The position numbers were made by a program, and so were the translations under genes. A stretch of 64,000 nt of DNA from the NCBI GenBank assembly GCA_021397845.1, contig CM038051.1, positions 14,091,327 to 14,155,326 of the forward strand, in the 5' to 3' direction. Under the pieces are notes generated by a model, which saw nothing but the letters and a program-made list of their open reading frames with translations, was not told the DNA's origin and searched no databases. This document shows positions 40,644 through 52,704 of this stretch, in pieces. The stretch is from Areca catechu. Its lineage: Eukaryota > Streptophyta > Magnoliopsida > Arecales > Arecaceae. Positions within the stretch are counted from its first letter, which is position 1; each line of letters opens with the position of its first letter.

Positions 40644-42141
40644 TGTTGCCGTCCGATCGCCATGGCCTGTAGCTGTAGACGGCATCGGACTGCTTCCCTG
40701 TCATCCCGGATCCTGCTCGGATGTCCAGACCTGCAAAACAGAAGAGACCCGGGCTGGTGATCCCGGCTGGGGCACTTTAACGCTCAAGTCAGTGACGATC
40801 TAGGGGAAACAGATCCTCCTGGTTGAGCCCCATAGGTGGACTCCATGCTAGGAGGAGAATATAAAGTACTGGAAGAGTATGGAGGAGTTGAGTGCGGAGC
40901 GGGGAAAGTGCCGGCTGAGGAGAGTCGGAGCCGGGATGGCTATGTCCATCAAGACCTTTTCCGCAAGTCCCCGGTAGCCTGGAATTCTCAGGCTTGCTTG
41001 GTGCTCTCTTGTGTGCCTGCCTCCCTTCCTCCCTGTTCAACTGTGCTTACCTTCTTTTTGGAACCTTGGAGAGTTCTTTTAAGCCACAGGGGATTGCCAG
41101 GTACTTGCCTCGGGACCCTCGCGCTGTTTGCTGGTGCGTGTGGCGTTGTCTGGTGGTGTGTGCTGGATGCCTTTCCCCATCCGTGATAGGGGACGGTATC
41201 ACGTGCGCTGACATTCCCTCTAGTCGCTCCACTTCTGGAAGCATGGCAGGGCCTCGATTGGTGGGCGGTCGCTCTCTGGATTTGAATCTTCTGGGCTGAC
41301 TTCCTCTTTCGGGTGGTGCAAACGATCGCCTGGGAGCGTAGCACCTCGATCGGGGGGCCCCTTCCCTTCTGGTGTAAGCGGTAGTTGGAGGCAGTTATTG
41401 CGGCCCGACGGGAACTCTTTTGTGGTCCTTGGACGGCTCGCCGCCGTCCAAGGAAGCAGCGACATCCTTTGGCCACAGGTCTCTTCGTCCGAGGTGGGCG
41501 AGCTCAAGAAGGCTGAGCTCAACTTCGGCCACGGTATCTTGACCTCGAGGGGAGCTAGCCTGGCGAAGGAGCGATCAGGAGCAGGGCTCGACTTTGGCCA
41601 CGACGTTTCGACCTCGAAGGGAGCCAGCCTGGCGAAGGAGCGATCAGGAGCAGAGCTCGACTTTGGCCAAGACGTCTCGACCTCGAGGGGAGCCAGCCTG
41701 GCGAAGGAGCGATCAGGAGCGGAGCTCGACTTCGGCCAAAGCGTCTCGACCTCGAGGGGAGCCAGCCTAGCGAAGGAGCGATCAGGAGCGGAGCTCGACT
41801 TCGGCCACGGTGTCTCGACCTCGAGGGGAGCCAGCCTAGCGAAGGAGCGATCAGGAGCGGAGCTCGACTTCGGCCACGATGTCTCAACCTCGAGAGGAGT
41901 TAGCCTAGCGAAGGAGCGATCAGGAGCGGAGCTTAACTTCGGCCACGACATCTCGACCTCGAGGGGAGCCAGCCTGGTGAAGGAGCGATCAGGAGCGGAG
42001 CTTGACTTCGGCCACGACGTCTCGACCTTGAGGGGAGCTAGCCTGGCGAAGGAGCGAGCAGAGGCATCTCACGTGGCAGCTTCATCTGCCATGTCACCCG
42101 ATAGAGTCTGACATGGGTTCCACGTCAATGTTCCCGCCACA
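40644..42141 (-). repeat. 3' LTR of the second Tat element
   Basis: Plus-strand TGTTGCCGTCC ... CGCCACA. Matches 58188-59603 over its length, including the block CTAGGAGGAGAATATAAAGT and TCGCCGCCGTCCAAGGAAGC. Confidence 0.9.
41518..42060. repeat. 69-bp minisatellite in the second Tat element's left LTR (8 units)
   Basis: Each unit carries GAGCTCGACTTCGGCCACG, TCTCGACCTCGAGGGGAGCC and AGCCTGGCGAAGGAGCGATC. The period is exactly 69 bp across successive units (for example starts near 41587, 41656, 41725). Confidence 0.95.
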
Positions 42142-42163
42142 TTATTTGCCCCCCACTCTCGAG
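42142..42163 (-). other. Polypurine tract of the second Tat element
   Basis: Plus strand TTATTTGCCCCCCACTCTCG beside the 3' LTR, that is GAGAGTGGGGGGCAAA on the element strand. Confidence 0.7.
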
Positions 42164-42698
42164 TTCCGTTGGTGTGCGGCGCTCGGGGCGAAGGGAGTAA
42201 ATGCGGTGCTGACATGGAAAGGCGAAAATCTGGCATAATAATGGCCATGATCGATGGCTCTTCGGGAGGCGGTTCTCCAAGCCAACATGGGGGAGATACG
42301 TGGCCACGTCCGAGGAATACTTATTACTGGCGCATAACTTGGAACGACCGTGACTAAAACGAGGCGTCTGCTTCATTGATTGCTGACACATGGCGCAAAT
42401 CCATTGGTGGGGTGCTGTGATGGTACGGTTAGGCATCTGTTCACATCGAAAAGAAAGACAGTTTTCCTAAAATACTTCTCCTTTCAAATTTCGCGAGCCC
42501 GCCATCATACCAGAGCTCTCCTTCTCCCCCAGCCATTCTTGTCTCCTACAGATAGTCAGGTTTGTCTCCTCCTCCTTCTCCTGGCTAGGTAGAGTTTCCT
42601 TCTAGAGCCAGGACCTTCTCGGGCCTCGTTTGCTCCCGCTTTCTTCTTCTTCTTTGCCCTTTGACCTCATCTTCTTCCTCTTCTTCCTCTTCTTCCTG
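42164..42698. other. Leader region of the antisense ORF, no gene seen
   Basis: Sits between the purine tract and the antisense ORF start, equivalent to 8087-8525 in the first element. Ends in a CTTCTTCCTC-rich pyrimidine tract just before the ATG. Confidence 0.5.
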
Positions 42699-45031
42699 AT
42701 GTCTCGTTTCGGCCCGAACTTTCACCCTACGACCGACCAGAGTGAGGCAGGGCCTTCTCGGCTGAGGCCGCCTTCTTCCTCCGATGAGGAGGAGGAGTAG
42801 CGCACTTCGACTTCAACAGAAGGCCCACACCTAGAGGGATAGTGATTAAGGAGCCTGCAATCTATCCCCCACCTCCTCCTCCACCCGAACCTGCCCCCGA
42901 ACCTTCTCGGTTGATAGGTCCTGGTGGGGTCGCTTCGACGATCACCGTCGAGGAACTTGCGGCCATCCGGGAGACTTATGGTGTCCCGGACTCCATCTAG
43001 CTTTCGGTCCCTCGTCCTGGGGATCGGGTCACCTCTAGTGGCCCACGCCAGATCGCCCTCTATGAGGAGACACTCGCAGGAGGCCTCCGATTTCCTTTCC
43101 ACCCTTTCTTTCTTTCTGTGCTGAGCAATTATCGCCTCGTCCCTGCTCAGATGGTCCCCAATGCCGTAAGGACCATCTTTTGCTTCATAGTTTTGTCACT
43201 TTCACAGGATTGTTGCCCATTTTTCTTTGTTCAGGGTCTTCTTCACCCTGAAACGCCACCCTTCCGAGGAGAGGTAGTGGTCTATCTCTTCTCGCCCAAA
43301 GGGCATAAAATTTGAGCTCCCCTCTTCCATCAAAGGATGGAAGAGTAAATATTTCTTCACCTCGATCGAGGGGGTCAACTAGGTTTGGAGTGATCCAGAT
43401 CGATCCCCTAACCGGAACACTACGGTCAAAGCGGCTGAACAGAAGATTTACGACCAGCTCTGTGCCGACCAGGTCCCCTCCCTGGAGGTTCTGTTGTTAG
43501 AGCAGAACCTCTTCGAGGCCGGGATCAGCCCAATTCAACAGTTGGATGAGTTTGGCTCGAGCACTATCTCCTTATGCCTCCTCCTTGATTTTCCAAGCTT
43601 GGAACTAACATTTTTCTCTGTTGCAAGCATGAAGTTCTCCATGGATGATCTCCTCTCCTTCTCCTGGAAGAGGGATGCAACAGAGGAGGCCGGTGAGCCC
43701 TCCTCGAAGAGGGCCCGTGAAGAGGGTGACGCGGGGACTGCTCCTGCCGCGCCAGCTGAGTCGATTAGGAGAAGGGTGGTGCCTGATCCCGAGCAAGGTA
43801 GGAGGGCGGCCGAACCCGCCCCCGAGCCGAGTAGGAGGGTCACCGAGCTCGCCCCCGAGGTGTCGAGATGAGGCGATCCGCTCCCGACCCAAGAGCTCGA
43901 AGTCGTTGTCCGGGCTAGATTCGCTGTAGCCGCTGCCACGATGGTGTCTCCTCCTTCGGAGATCGTCGAGGTCGAGGAGGAGGGAGAACTGCAGGGAGTT
44001 GAGCCAGTAGCAGTGGCACCATCCGGAGTGGCACCGAGCTTCCAGTGCGCCCCAGATGCCTCCCCAACCAGAGGAGCTGATGACTCCGCGTCGATGGCAA
44101 GCAGGAGGGAGAGGTACTACTGCAGGGTACCGTTCAAGCTGGCGCTGAACGTCTCCCTGGTTCGGGACCAGAACCTTGCCGAGCGTATGATGGACTTTGC
44201 CATCCAATCATGCAATCAACGGGAGAAGGCGAGGAGGCTCCTTGGTGATGCCATCGGCAGTACCTTTTCCCAGCTCTTCTCGGTAAGTGTTCCTTCATTT
44301 CGCTTCGCCTTGTTCTTCTCCCCTTACCTTTGAGACTGACGTCTTCTTTGGTGTAGCCTGGCACCGAACTCCTCCTTATCAGGGACTACTGTCGAACCTG
44401 GGCCAAGAGGGACAGGCTGTAGGGAGCGGAGCTCGAATCCCTAAAGGAGGATGTGAAGCAGAGAAGCAACGATGCATGGGAGGCCACTGTAAAGGTTAAG
44501 GAACTCCGAGGCAAGGTCGCAAGAGCCGAAAGGCAAGTCAAGGAGCTCGAGGAGTCCCTGGACCGGGAGAGAAGCAGGTCCATGGGCAAGTCGGAAGAGC
44601 TCAAGGCCAAGGAGGCCAGGCTTAAGGAGCTCGATGCTGAGGTCGCCAAAGAGAGGGGACACGCCTAGTCCCTCCTGGCAGAGCTGGAGGCGGCAAAGGA
44701 TCGGGCCACTGCCACTGAGAAAAAGGCCACCGTCGTCGAGGAGAGGGCCGCAGGGGCAAAAGAGAAGACCATCGCGGTAGTCAGCTCGGTGGAGGCTGCA
44801 AAGAAAGAGGCCGCCAAGGCGATCCACCAGGCCGAGGTTGCCAGGAAGAGAGCCGCAGAGGCGGTGGTGGAATACAAGGCCTCCAGCGAGTTCAAGGCCG
44901 AGTTCCGAGAGGCTGCGATAGACTCCTTCCTCCAGAAATTTATGTACTACCGATCCCAGGTGGAGGGTTTCGTCCCGGACAGGCACATGAGTAGACTAAG
45001 ACTCCTGGGCGCAACGGAAGAACAAGCCACT

Positions 45032-46705
45032 TGATGTGCGTCGCAACACACCGATCTAAAACCTTAATACCACTACTCTTAAAGGTAGAATAGCGGGAGT
45101 AAAGGTCGAACCCACATAGACTTTTGTGTTATTTTGAAAAAGACTTTTGAAAAGTAAAAGCTAAACTAAAATAGAAATATAAATGCAAAAGATATGAATC
45201 TCGGAATTTCAATTGGTTACTTGCTAGGTGAGCTGGCACTCCACTTCTATGAGATCTGTACATTCCGATCTAGATATAACCTATTCTTAGCGATGACGAC
45301 CCATACCTGTTCGATCACGGTCCATTCTCCTAGAATATAGATTAGTCAGAAATCAGACACATACTAATAATAAAAATCCTTTCTAGAGATAATTTATTCC
45401 AAGAGCACAAACTGTACCTATTGATCACAACTTATCCTAAGAATATAAACTATGCCTAATAAGAATGAAATGATTCATAAAATATTGACAAGAAATTCCT
45501 ATTTTATTTCATAAAAAAGGAGTACAAAAGATTAAAAATAAAATAAACCTCCTGTGCCAAGCACTATAGTGGAATCCCGAGAAAGACAACCTAGCCTTCT
45601 ATCTTGGACATCGGCTTCACAAAAAAGAAATACTGAGAATTGGAAGTGGAATGGGGCGTAGAATGAAAGTCTCTCGAATCCTCCAAATCTTCTCCCGGAG
45701 CGTAGAATGATCCCGGGATTTATAGATGAGAAACACTGTATCGGGCCCGTGTGGAAATCGTGGTGATTTCCTTATCCCAATCTGCTTCTCAAACTTAGTG
45801 CTATCTCCTTATCCAAACTCCTTCGCGATCGTATTAAAAATCAAACTCAAAATCCTATAGCACAACCCCGGTCCATCCAGCATCGTCCGACAACTCTTCT
45901 CGTTCCGATGCTATCCTTGTTTTCGGACATCTCGGTCCGAGTTCGAGCAAACTTCCTCCGTGATCACGAATCAACAAGGGACGGCACCAAGAGGAGATGG
46001 GAGGCAGCAGGGGCGGTGACAAGCGGCTTCGGTGGCTCGCGGCGGAGGTTTGGAAAGAGCTAGGGAGGAAAATCGTGGGAGGCTCTTGGCAGCATGGGAC
46101 GATGAAGATGGCTTCCCAGCAACCTGGGCGGCGGAAGACGGCAATGACTTCTTGCAGCGATAGCGGGTTGGGCGACTTCAACGGCGAGGGGCAGGAGGCA
46201 GCGGCGACGGCTCGTGGTGAAGATAGCTCGCAGTGAAGAGAAGGGCAGCAGCCCCTTCTCCACCATTTTTCTGGCCATAAGAGCATCTCCGGCCGGCAAG
46301 GGAGCCGGCGGCGGGTTGGGACGACGACGGGTGGCTCCTCCGGCGAGTTCGGGCACATTTGGTGGACGGTGGTCCACGGCTCTGCCCGTGGACCATGGGT
46401 AATGGTAGCTGTGGACTGGCAGTTTGATGGTGGACCATTGAGCCGGTCCACAATGAATCTGCTAAAAACTTTTAAGCTCTGCTCTAGAAATCGTGTGGCT
46501 TTGAAATCCATGCTAAAACCTTCTAAAATTAATTGTGGGCTCATTTGAACTCCGAATTGCGTGCCATTTGCAACGTTGGATTCCATAATTCGAGCTCTAT
46601 ACAATGATAGCCTTTTTTCCTACAAAAGATATATAAAAGTATCAATTCTAAGGATAATTAATTATTAATTTAATACTCTTATATATATATATAATATAAT
46701 TATCA
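45032..46705 (-). repeat. 3' LTR of the nested non-autonomous element
   Basis: Starts TGATGTGCGTCGCAA and ends TATCA on the plus strand. Compared with the other LTR it has ~130 extra bp near its start (about 45060-45185). A GC-rich block at about 45890-46440 stands out from its AT-rich ends. Confidence 0.88.
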
Positions 46706-46722
46706 CATCCCCCAACTTGAAC

Positions 46723-49700
46723 TTTGCTCGTCCTTGAGTAAAGAAAATGAATTAGTCTTGTGTACTGACCTAGTCCATGAAATGGAAATTATCTTACTAA
46801 CTCTAAAATTAAAGGATACCCGATTAGACCATTAAAACTGTACTTCATTGGATTACCAATTCCATCCATTTAGTGGTGGAGTGAAGTCCATGAAAGTTTT
46901 AAGAGTTGTTCTTTTCCCAACTTTCTATCTCACTTTCTAAATCTTCCAACTTACTTTGGTTTAGGTGTAATATTTATTTAGTCCCCACTTTTTTCTCTCT
47001 CTCTCTTTTTTTTTAACGTAGAGTCAGTGCAATGTCTTAACATCTTGCTTTCTAGTTAACCCTTGTAGCGAGCTTTAAGCCAATGACTCCCAAACCAGTT
47101 GGCTTTAGGGCATTAGGTGTGAAACACCTCTCGGGCTTACTGACTCGAGTCAAAAAGGCTTCAAGTCAAGACTGACTCTACGAAAGGTTTCTTTACATCC
47201 ATACCTTTTAACGCGAACAACAATGTTTACTTAGGCGAAGGGGCCCGGTTACTCAGTGAGAGATGCTAAAAGTCTTTATTATTAAACTCGGAGATTTTTT
47301 AACTTGGAAACTTTTTATGATGCCTATACCAATATAAGTAGGATTCATTATCAAGATCGATAGGCTGAAGGATCTAGAATTACTCTTCTAAAATTTTCTA
47401 GACTATACTCTACCATTTATAGGGTTTCCTTAATAAATCATCCCTCAGTATCTTTAAAATTGTCTAAACCGTTAATCACTCCTCTTTTAGTGAGCTTGAT
47501 TATTTTCAATTCGAGACAAAGCTTGTATATAAAAATCGATTAAAGTTTTACTTGAGAATTAGATTAATTTAATTAGATTATCCACCCAACTTAATTTCCA
47601 TTGTCCTCAATGGAAGAGGATACTAATAATGTAATGACTAAGAAGGGTACAACATGGTAGGGTATTCAAGCATTGGATATTCTTTCGTCTTCATGTTCCT
47701 CGCATTCTTCTTTTATTACTCTCGATTTATTCTAAAAACAAAGAACTTGAAGTTAAAACTAAAAACATGAACTAAGACAAGAACTAAGGCAAGAGCTGGG
47801 CTACCTCCCAGTAGCGCTAAGTTTAAAGTCTTCAGCCAGACGCTAAGAGGGAGTGTTTCTAATATTGAACTTGAGTACATCTCTCAAGAAAATTATTAGA
47901 AGACAGGTCAATTAGGAGGCCTTGTCAACATGGTAGAAAACCATTCGTAGAGTATCCGATGATGATGATTATCCCTAATCCAGAAAATACAGGAGGTATG
48001 CTTGCTAGACCAAAATTGAAAAATTCGATAACAATTTTGTTGAAAATTAGGAAGGGAGTGTGTGTGTGTTGGGCTGAGAGTGGGGGTGGGAGCTTGAAAT
48101 TTTCTCGATCTCTAGAAAGGTCTACCCTAATCCCATTCTCGGGTATGGTATGTCTTGACATCATCCCTTCTTAATGGCACTTAATCAAAGTTAATTGTAG
48201 GTCTGTCTCCATACATCGTTTCAGATTAATAGATAGATTTTGGAGGCGATCTTCGAAAGTGGTGCCAAATATAAAAAAATCAGTATCAAACTCTTTAAGA
48301 TCATTATCCCTCATTTCATAAACATCCCATCCAACAGCTTGTCTATGCATCTTTAGATCACCAACATTAGGTCTTCCTGATTAGAGATCACTGATAGGGT
48401 GTCAGTAGGTGTGACAGGAAGCGGTGTCAATTCTAAATCTAGTGGTAATTCCAATGGAGGAGCTATTAAGGGGCTAGGTGTTGGCTCAACTTGTTCAGTT
48501 TAAAGTGGTGTGTCATGTAGATTATCCCTCCATATGATATCTTCATCTTCATTAAAATCATCTACATTAAAATCATCTACCTCACACTGAGCCATATAGG
48601 GATCTAATGAGTTCTGGAGATAACTAGGAGGTATGGCTTCCCCTACTATGTTATTCTGTTGTGGTTCCTGGAGAGCCTCAATGAATTCCATCATATCATC
48701 AAAGGAAGTCATCGGTGAGTAAGATGATGATGGAAGTGGTTCATTCTACCAGTTTGGTTTCTCTATCTCAATCGAATCAAATATATTAAACTCATCGATA
48801 GATTGATGCCGAGGCATGATCGATTGTTGATATTGGGCAAATCTATCTGCTTCTAGGTTAGTCTGAGAAAGAAGTGAGTTATGACTAATTTTAAGTCGGT
48901 CTAGTACTTGTAAAACCTTTTCTTGAAAAGATAGGCTATAAGGAGAATGAGAAGGTTGACAATCTAAATAGGATGGATCGTAATAAGAAGCATCTGTGAA
49001 CGAAGGTCTTTGGGTTACCGGGCAATTACTGGGTGTGGTTGCCACGAAAAATCTAATTGAGGTACCTGGGCAACTACTGGGTGTGGTTGCCACGAAAAAT
49101 CTAATTGAACCCCCCAACTTGAGTTGTAAGCATCAAAATTTAAATTTTCTCCTGGTCTATAAGCCATATGAGTTTGATCTTGATAAATTTGGTCATACCT
49201 AGACTCAGGAAATTGGTACATGGTTTAATATTTTTTTTATATTAAAAAGAGAAGGGAAAAGGAAAGAAAAGATCTAAAGAAAAAACTCCTAAGAGAGTCC
49301 TAGACTAGAGAGAAAAAGAAATTATTTCAACTCTTTTTTTTTTTCCAAAACAAGTGAAACAATCAAAATCACTATCCTAGGATTAACCTGGATCTAGACA
49401 GCTCCTAACTGATCCAAGGTTATCTTCGAGCACTTCAAGTCCAAGATCAATTAATTGACTCGGCCAGGTAAGTGTAAGGTTGGTGGGGTCCCCCCGTTGC
49501 TTACCTTAGACACCAATTGAAACTGGCTAGGTAAGCGAACGGAACCAATTAAAGAACCACCTTCCTTTGGGCTCTTGTCCCTGAACCACTTTCCTTAGAC
49601 ACCAAGTAGCTAAATGATCTGAACCCAGTCCAACTCTAGGGTTTCCTTATCCTATTGAGCTCGAAATCCTTAGGGTGGACGTCTAATTGATTTTAGAATT

Positions 49701-50256
49701 AAAGGCTTGGGTCAATGCAAATGCCGGGTGGTAGTTTGTGGGCTAAGGAAGGGTGATGAATTCTCCACCTTATCTGATTAATGGGTTGTGCCCTTAAGTT
49801 GATTATGGAATTATGAAATGCAACAACTAAGATGTCCAAAATAAAAGTTATAAACAAATAAAACTAAACCATTTTTTTTTTTTAAAAAAAATTGATGATT
49901 AAGTCTCTGATCCTAATAAATTATGAAATGTCAGGGTAAATTTTTTTAGATTTTGCAAAAAAAAATAAATTTATCTAAGTGAATCTAAAAATGAAAAATA
50001 AAAAGTATATATTTTTTTTTGTTTAACCTTTTTATACCCTAGGATAACCATTCAACATAACTTTCCAGTTATGCTAGGGCAACCTTATGTCAGGGCACTC
50101 AAGATTGGAAATTTTATTTTTTTTTAATTTTCAAATTTTGAATTTTGAAATTTAGATTTTTGTTTTGAAATTTGAATTTTTTTTTGATTTTTGAAATTCA
50201 ATTTTTTTTTTTTGATTTTTGATTTTTTTTGATTTTTTTTTCAAAATAATGCCAAA
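46723..50256 (-). other. Interior of the nested element, short degenerate ORFs
   Basis: Minus-strand ORFs at 49221-49015, 49117-48746 and 48712-48500 lie in a row and probably are pieces of one protein. They are rich in Tyr, Asp, Ser and Gln (YDQIYQDQTHMAYRPGENL; FQEKVLQVLDRLKISH), with a 16-residue direct repeat (LDFSWQPHPV). I do not recognise a domain; a gag-derived protein is possible. 46723-48490 and 49222-50256 hold no convincing gene; 49870-50240 is homopolymer-rich. Confidence 0.5.
49013..49108. repeat. 48-bp direct repeat, two units
   Basis: GGGTGTGGTTGCCACGAAAA and flanking ATCTAATTGA occur twice at 48-bp offset, keeping the reading frame of the minus-strand ORF and duplicating 16 codons. 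Confidence 0.9.
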
Positions 50257-50275
50257 GTCCCCGGCAACGGTGCCA
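50257..50275 (-). other. Primer-binding site of the nested element
   Basis: Element strand reads TGGCACCGTTGCCGGGGAC just inside the 5' LTR. Plant Gypsy elements of the Athila type commonly have TGGCGCCGTTGCCGGGGA, usually assigned to tRNA-Asp; here one base of that consensus differs. Confidence 0.8.
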
Positions 50276-50281
50276 AAAATC

Positions 50282-51861
50282 TTATGCGCGTCGCAAAGCA
50301 CCGATTAAATGCAAAAGATATGAATCTCGGAATTTCAACTGGTTACTAGCTAGGTAGGCTGGCACTCCACTTCTATGAGATCTGTACATTCCGATATAGA
50401 TATAACCTATTCTTGGCAATGATGACTCGTACCTGTTTGATTACAGCCCATTCTCTTGGAATATAGATTAGCTGTTTGATTATGGCCCATTCTCTTGGAA
50501 TATAGATTAGTCAGAAATCAGACACATACAAATAATAAAAATCCTTTCTAGAGATAGTTTATTCCAAGAGCACAAATTGTACTTATTGATCACAGCTTGT
50601 CCTAAGAATATAAACTATGCCTAATAAGAATGAAATGATTCATAAAAATATTGACAAGAAATTTCTATTTTTATTTCATAAAAAAGGAGTACAAAAGATT
50701 AAAAATAAAATAAACCCCATGTGTCAAGCACTACAGTGGAATCCCGAGAAAGACAACCTAGCCTTCTATCCTGGACAACAGCTTCACAAAAAAAGAAATA
50801 CCAAAATTGGAAGTGGAATGGGGCGCAGAATGAAAGTCTCTTGAATCCTCCAAATCTTCTCCCAGAGCGTAGAATGATCCGGGATTTATAGATGAGAAAC
50901 ACCATGTCGAGCCCGTGTGGGAACCGCGGTGATTTCCTCATCCCAATATGCTTCTCAAACTCGGCGCTATCTCCTCATCCGAACTCCTTCGCGATCGTAT
51001 CAAAAATCAAACTCAAAATCCTATCGCACAACCTGGTGTTCATCCGGCATCGTCCGATAACTCTTCTCGTTCCGATGCTTATCCTTGTTTTTGAACATCC
51101 CGGTCCGAGTCCGAGCAAACTTCCTCCATGATCACGAATCAGCAAGGGATGGCACCAAGAGGAGACTGGGAGGTAGCAGGGCGGTGACAAGCGGCTTCGG
51201 CGGAGGTTTGGCAAGAGCTAGAGAGGAAAACCGTGGGAGGCTCTTGGCAGCATGGGATGATGAAGATGGCTTCCCAGCAACTTGGGCGGCGGAAGACGGT
51301 GACGGCTTCTCGCGGCGACAGCGGGTTGGGCGGCTTCAATGGCGAGGGGCGGGAGGCAGCGACGATGGCTTGCGATGAAGATAGCTCGCGGTGAAGAGAA
51401 GGACAGCAACCCCTTCTCCGCCATTTTTCCAGCCATGAGAGCTTCTCCGGCCGACAAGGGAGCCGACGACGGGTTGGGACGACGACGGGCGGCTCCTTTG
51501 GTGAGTTCGGGCACATTTGGTGGACGGTGGTCCACGGCTCTGCCCGTGGATCGCGGGTAATGGCAGCTGTGGACCGGCAGTTTGATGGTGGACCATTGAG
51601 CCGGTCCATAGTGAACCGGCTGAAAACTTTTAAGCTCTGCTCCAAAAATTGTGTGGCTTTGAAATCCATGCTAAAACCTTCTAAAATTAATTATGGGCTC
51701 ATATGAACTTCGAATTGCATGCCATTTGCGCCGTTGGATTCCATAATTCGAGCTCTACACAATTATGGCCTTTTTTCCTACAAAAAATATATAAAAGTAT
51801 CAATTCTAAGGATAATTAATTATTAATTTAATATTCTTATATATATATAATATAATTATCA
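50282..51861 (-). repeat. 5' LTR of the nested non-autonomous element
   Basis: Begins TTATGCGCGTCGCAA (TG changed to TT) and ends TATCA. Lacks ~130 bp present near the start of the other LTR and has a short extra duplication around 50460-50510 (CCCATTCTCTTGGAATATAG twice). Confidence 0.88.
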
Positions 51862-51977
51862 CCACTGCAGAGCCAGCCCCGCCCTCGAAGGCCGCCAAAG
51901 ACGGGGCTCCGCCACCGGAGGCTCCAGAAGATGATGCCCCATCTGAGCACCGCATCGGGAAGGAGCCGATCGGGTAG

Positions 51978-52704
51978 CTTAGGGGGTCTTGTATTTTTTC
52001 TTTCCTTTCTTCTATCTCTGGTCTGGGCTACCCGGTATGTCGGGGCCCAGTATAGATGTAAAAATTTCAACAAGTATCAATGGAATTTCTTTTTGATTAT
52101 GCCGAACCATGCTCTTCTCTTCTCTCCCTTTTTTTTTGCACTTTGTCAATATTATTTTCTTTGGTTTTCAGCTGCCCGCGTGCATGTACTTGTGTAGGCG
52201 TCAAGCCTTGAAGTACCAAGTGTCCGAGCCCTTCCCTGTCGAGCCCCGAGTATGTAAGACACTTAGAAAGGATTTCTTAGCTTGTTGAGCTACTCCCACT
52301 TCGCGGGCGAAGTGGTCATAGGACTTCGATCTTTTGCTTGAAGAGGTCTATTGGACCTCGGTTGGGATCAGCTCCGAGCATGTGCGGCAAGGCTGAGTTC
52401 GGAGGTTGAATTTGTTGATCCCGTCAGGTGTCTGTAAGGTGCCGGGCTTCAGGAGTTTCTGAGCTTGAGAGATTGTGAGCACGGTGCTGGGCTTCTGGAG
52501 TTCTGGAGTTCCCAGGCTTCGGTGCCGGAGAGCTGGGCCCCAAGCTTCGGTGCCGGAGAGCTGGGCTCCGGGCTTCGGTGCCGGAGAGCTGGGCTCGGAC
52601 TTCGGTCCTGAAGAGCTGGGTTTCGAGCGGTAGTGTTCCTGCAAGGCAAGAATGATTTGCTCAAAAAGAATCTTTATCATCATTGTTGGGGAGAAAGCTT
52701 TACA
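51978..52704. repeat. Spacer between antisense ORF and pol with short GC-rich tandem repeats
   Basis: Near 52515-52620 the words GCTTCGGTGCCGGAGAGCTG and GGGCTCCG repeat three to four times at about 36-bp spacing. No gene seen. The position matches 10665-11392 in the first element. Confidence 0.7.

Larger units (their letters stand above)
45032..51861 (-). mobile_element. Non-autonomous LTR retrotransposon with Athila-type primer site, TSD CCACT
   Basis: LTRs 45032-46705 and 50282-51861 with a 3.6-kb interior. CCACT flanks both ends exactly (45027-45031 and 51862-51866). Purine tract beside the left LTR (plus CATCCCCCAACTTGAAC, 46706-46722) and primer site beside the right LTR show minus orientation. 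The interior has no RT, RNase H or integrase that I can find, only short ORFs, so it would depend on a partner element. The primer sequence is the type common in Athila-like Gypsy elements; a LARD/TR-GAG-like derivative is my inference. Confidence 0.85.
42699..51977 (+). pseudogene. Antisense additional ORF of the second Tat element, split by a nested LTR element
   Basis: Homolog of the ORF at 8526-10664. Parts: 42699-45031, then 51862-51977 after the inner insertion. A PF04195-like region (GLRFPFHPFFLSVLSNYRLV at about 43083, VPNAVRTIFCFIVLS) is followed by MKFSMDDLL, VSLVRDQNLAERMMDFA and a long Glu/Lys/Ala coiled coil, ending in an acidic tail and TAG at 51975. Several stops (near 42798, 42998 and 43380) and frame changes show it is dead. 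The second intron is kept (44283-44356, GTAAGT...GTGTAG); at the first intron position the donor reads ATGAGT where the other copy has GTGAGG. The target duplication CCACT of the inner element lies within its codons. Confidence 0.78.

Noticed and set aside
41220..42111. ORFs of 237-243 codons on both strands in the second Tat LTR
   Set aside because: They are products of the 69-bp repeat in phase (69 is a multiple of three), not genes.
45997..46604. ORFs within the nested element's left LTR as a host gene
   Set aside because: The same sequence is present in the other LTR (51139-51669) with frame changes; it is LTR sequence, reported as a GC-rich island instead.
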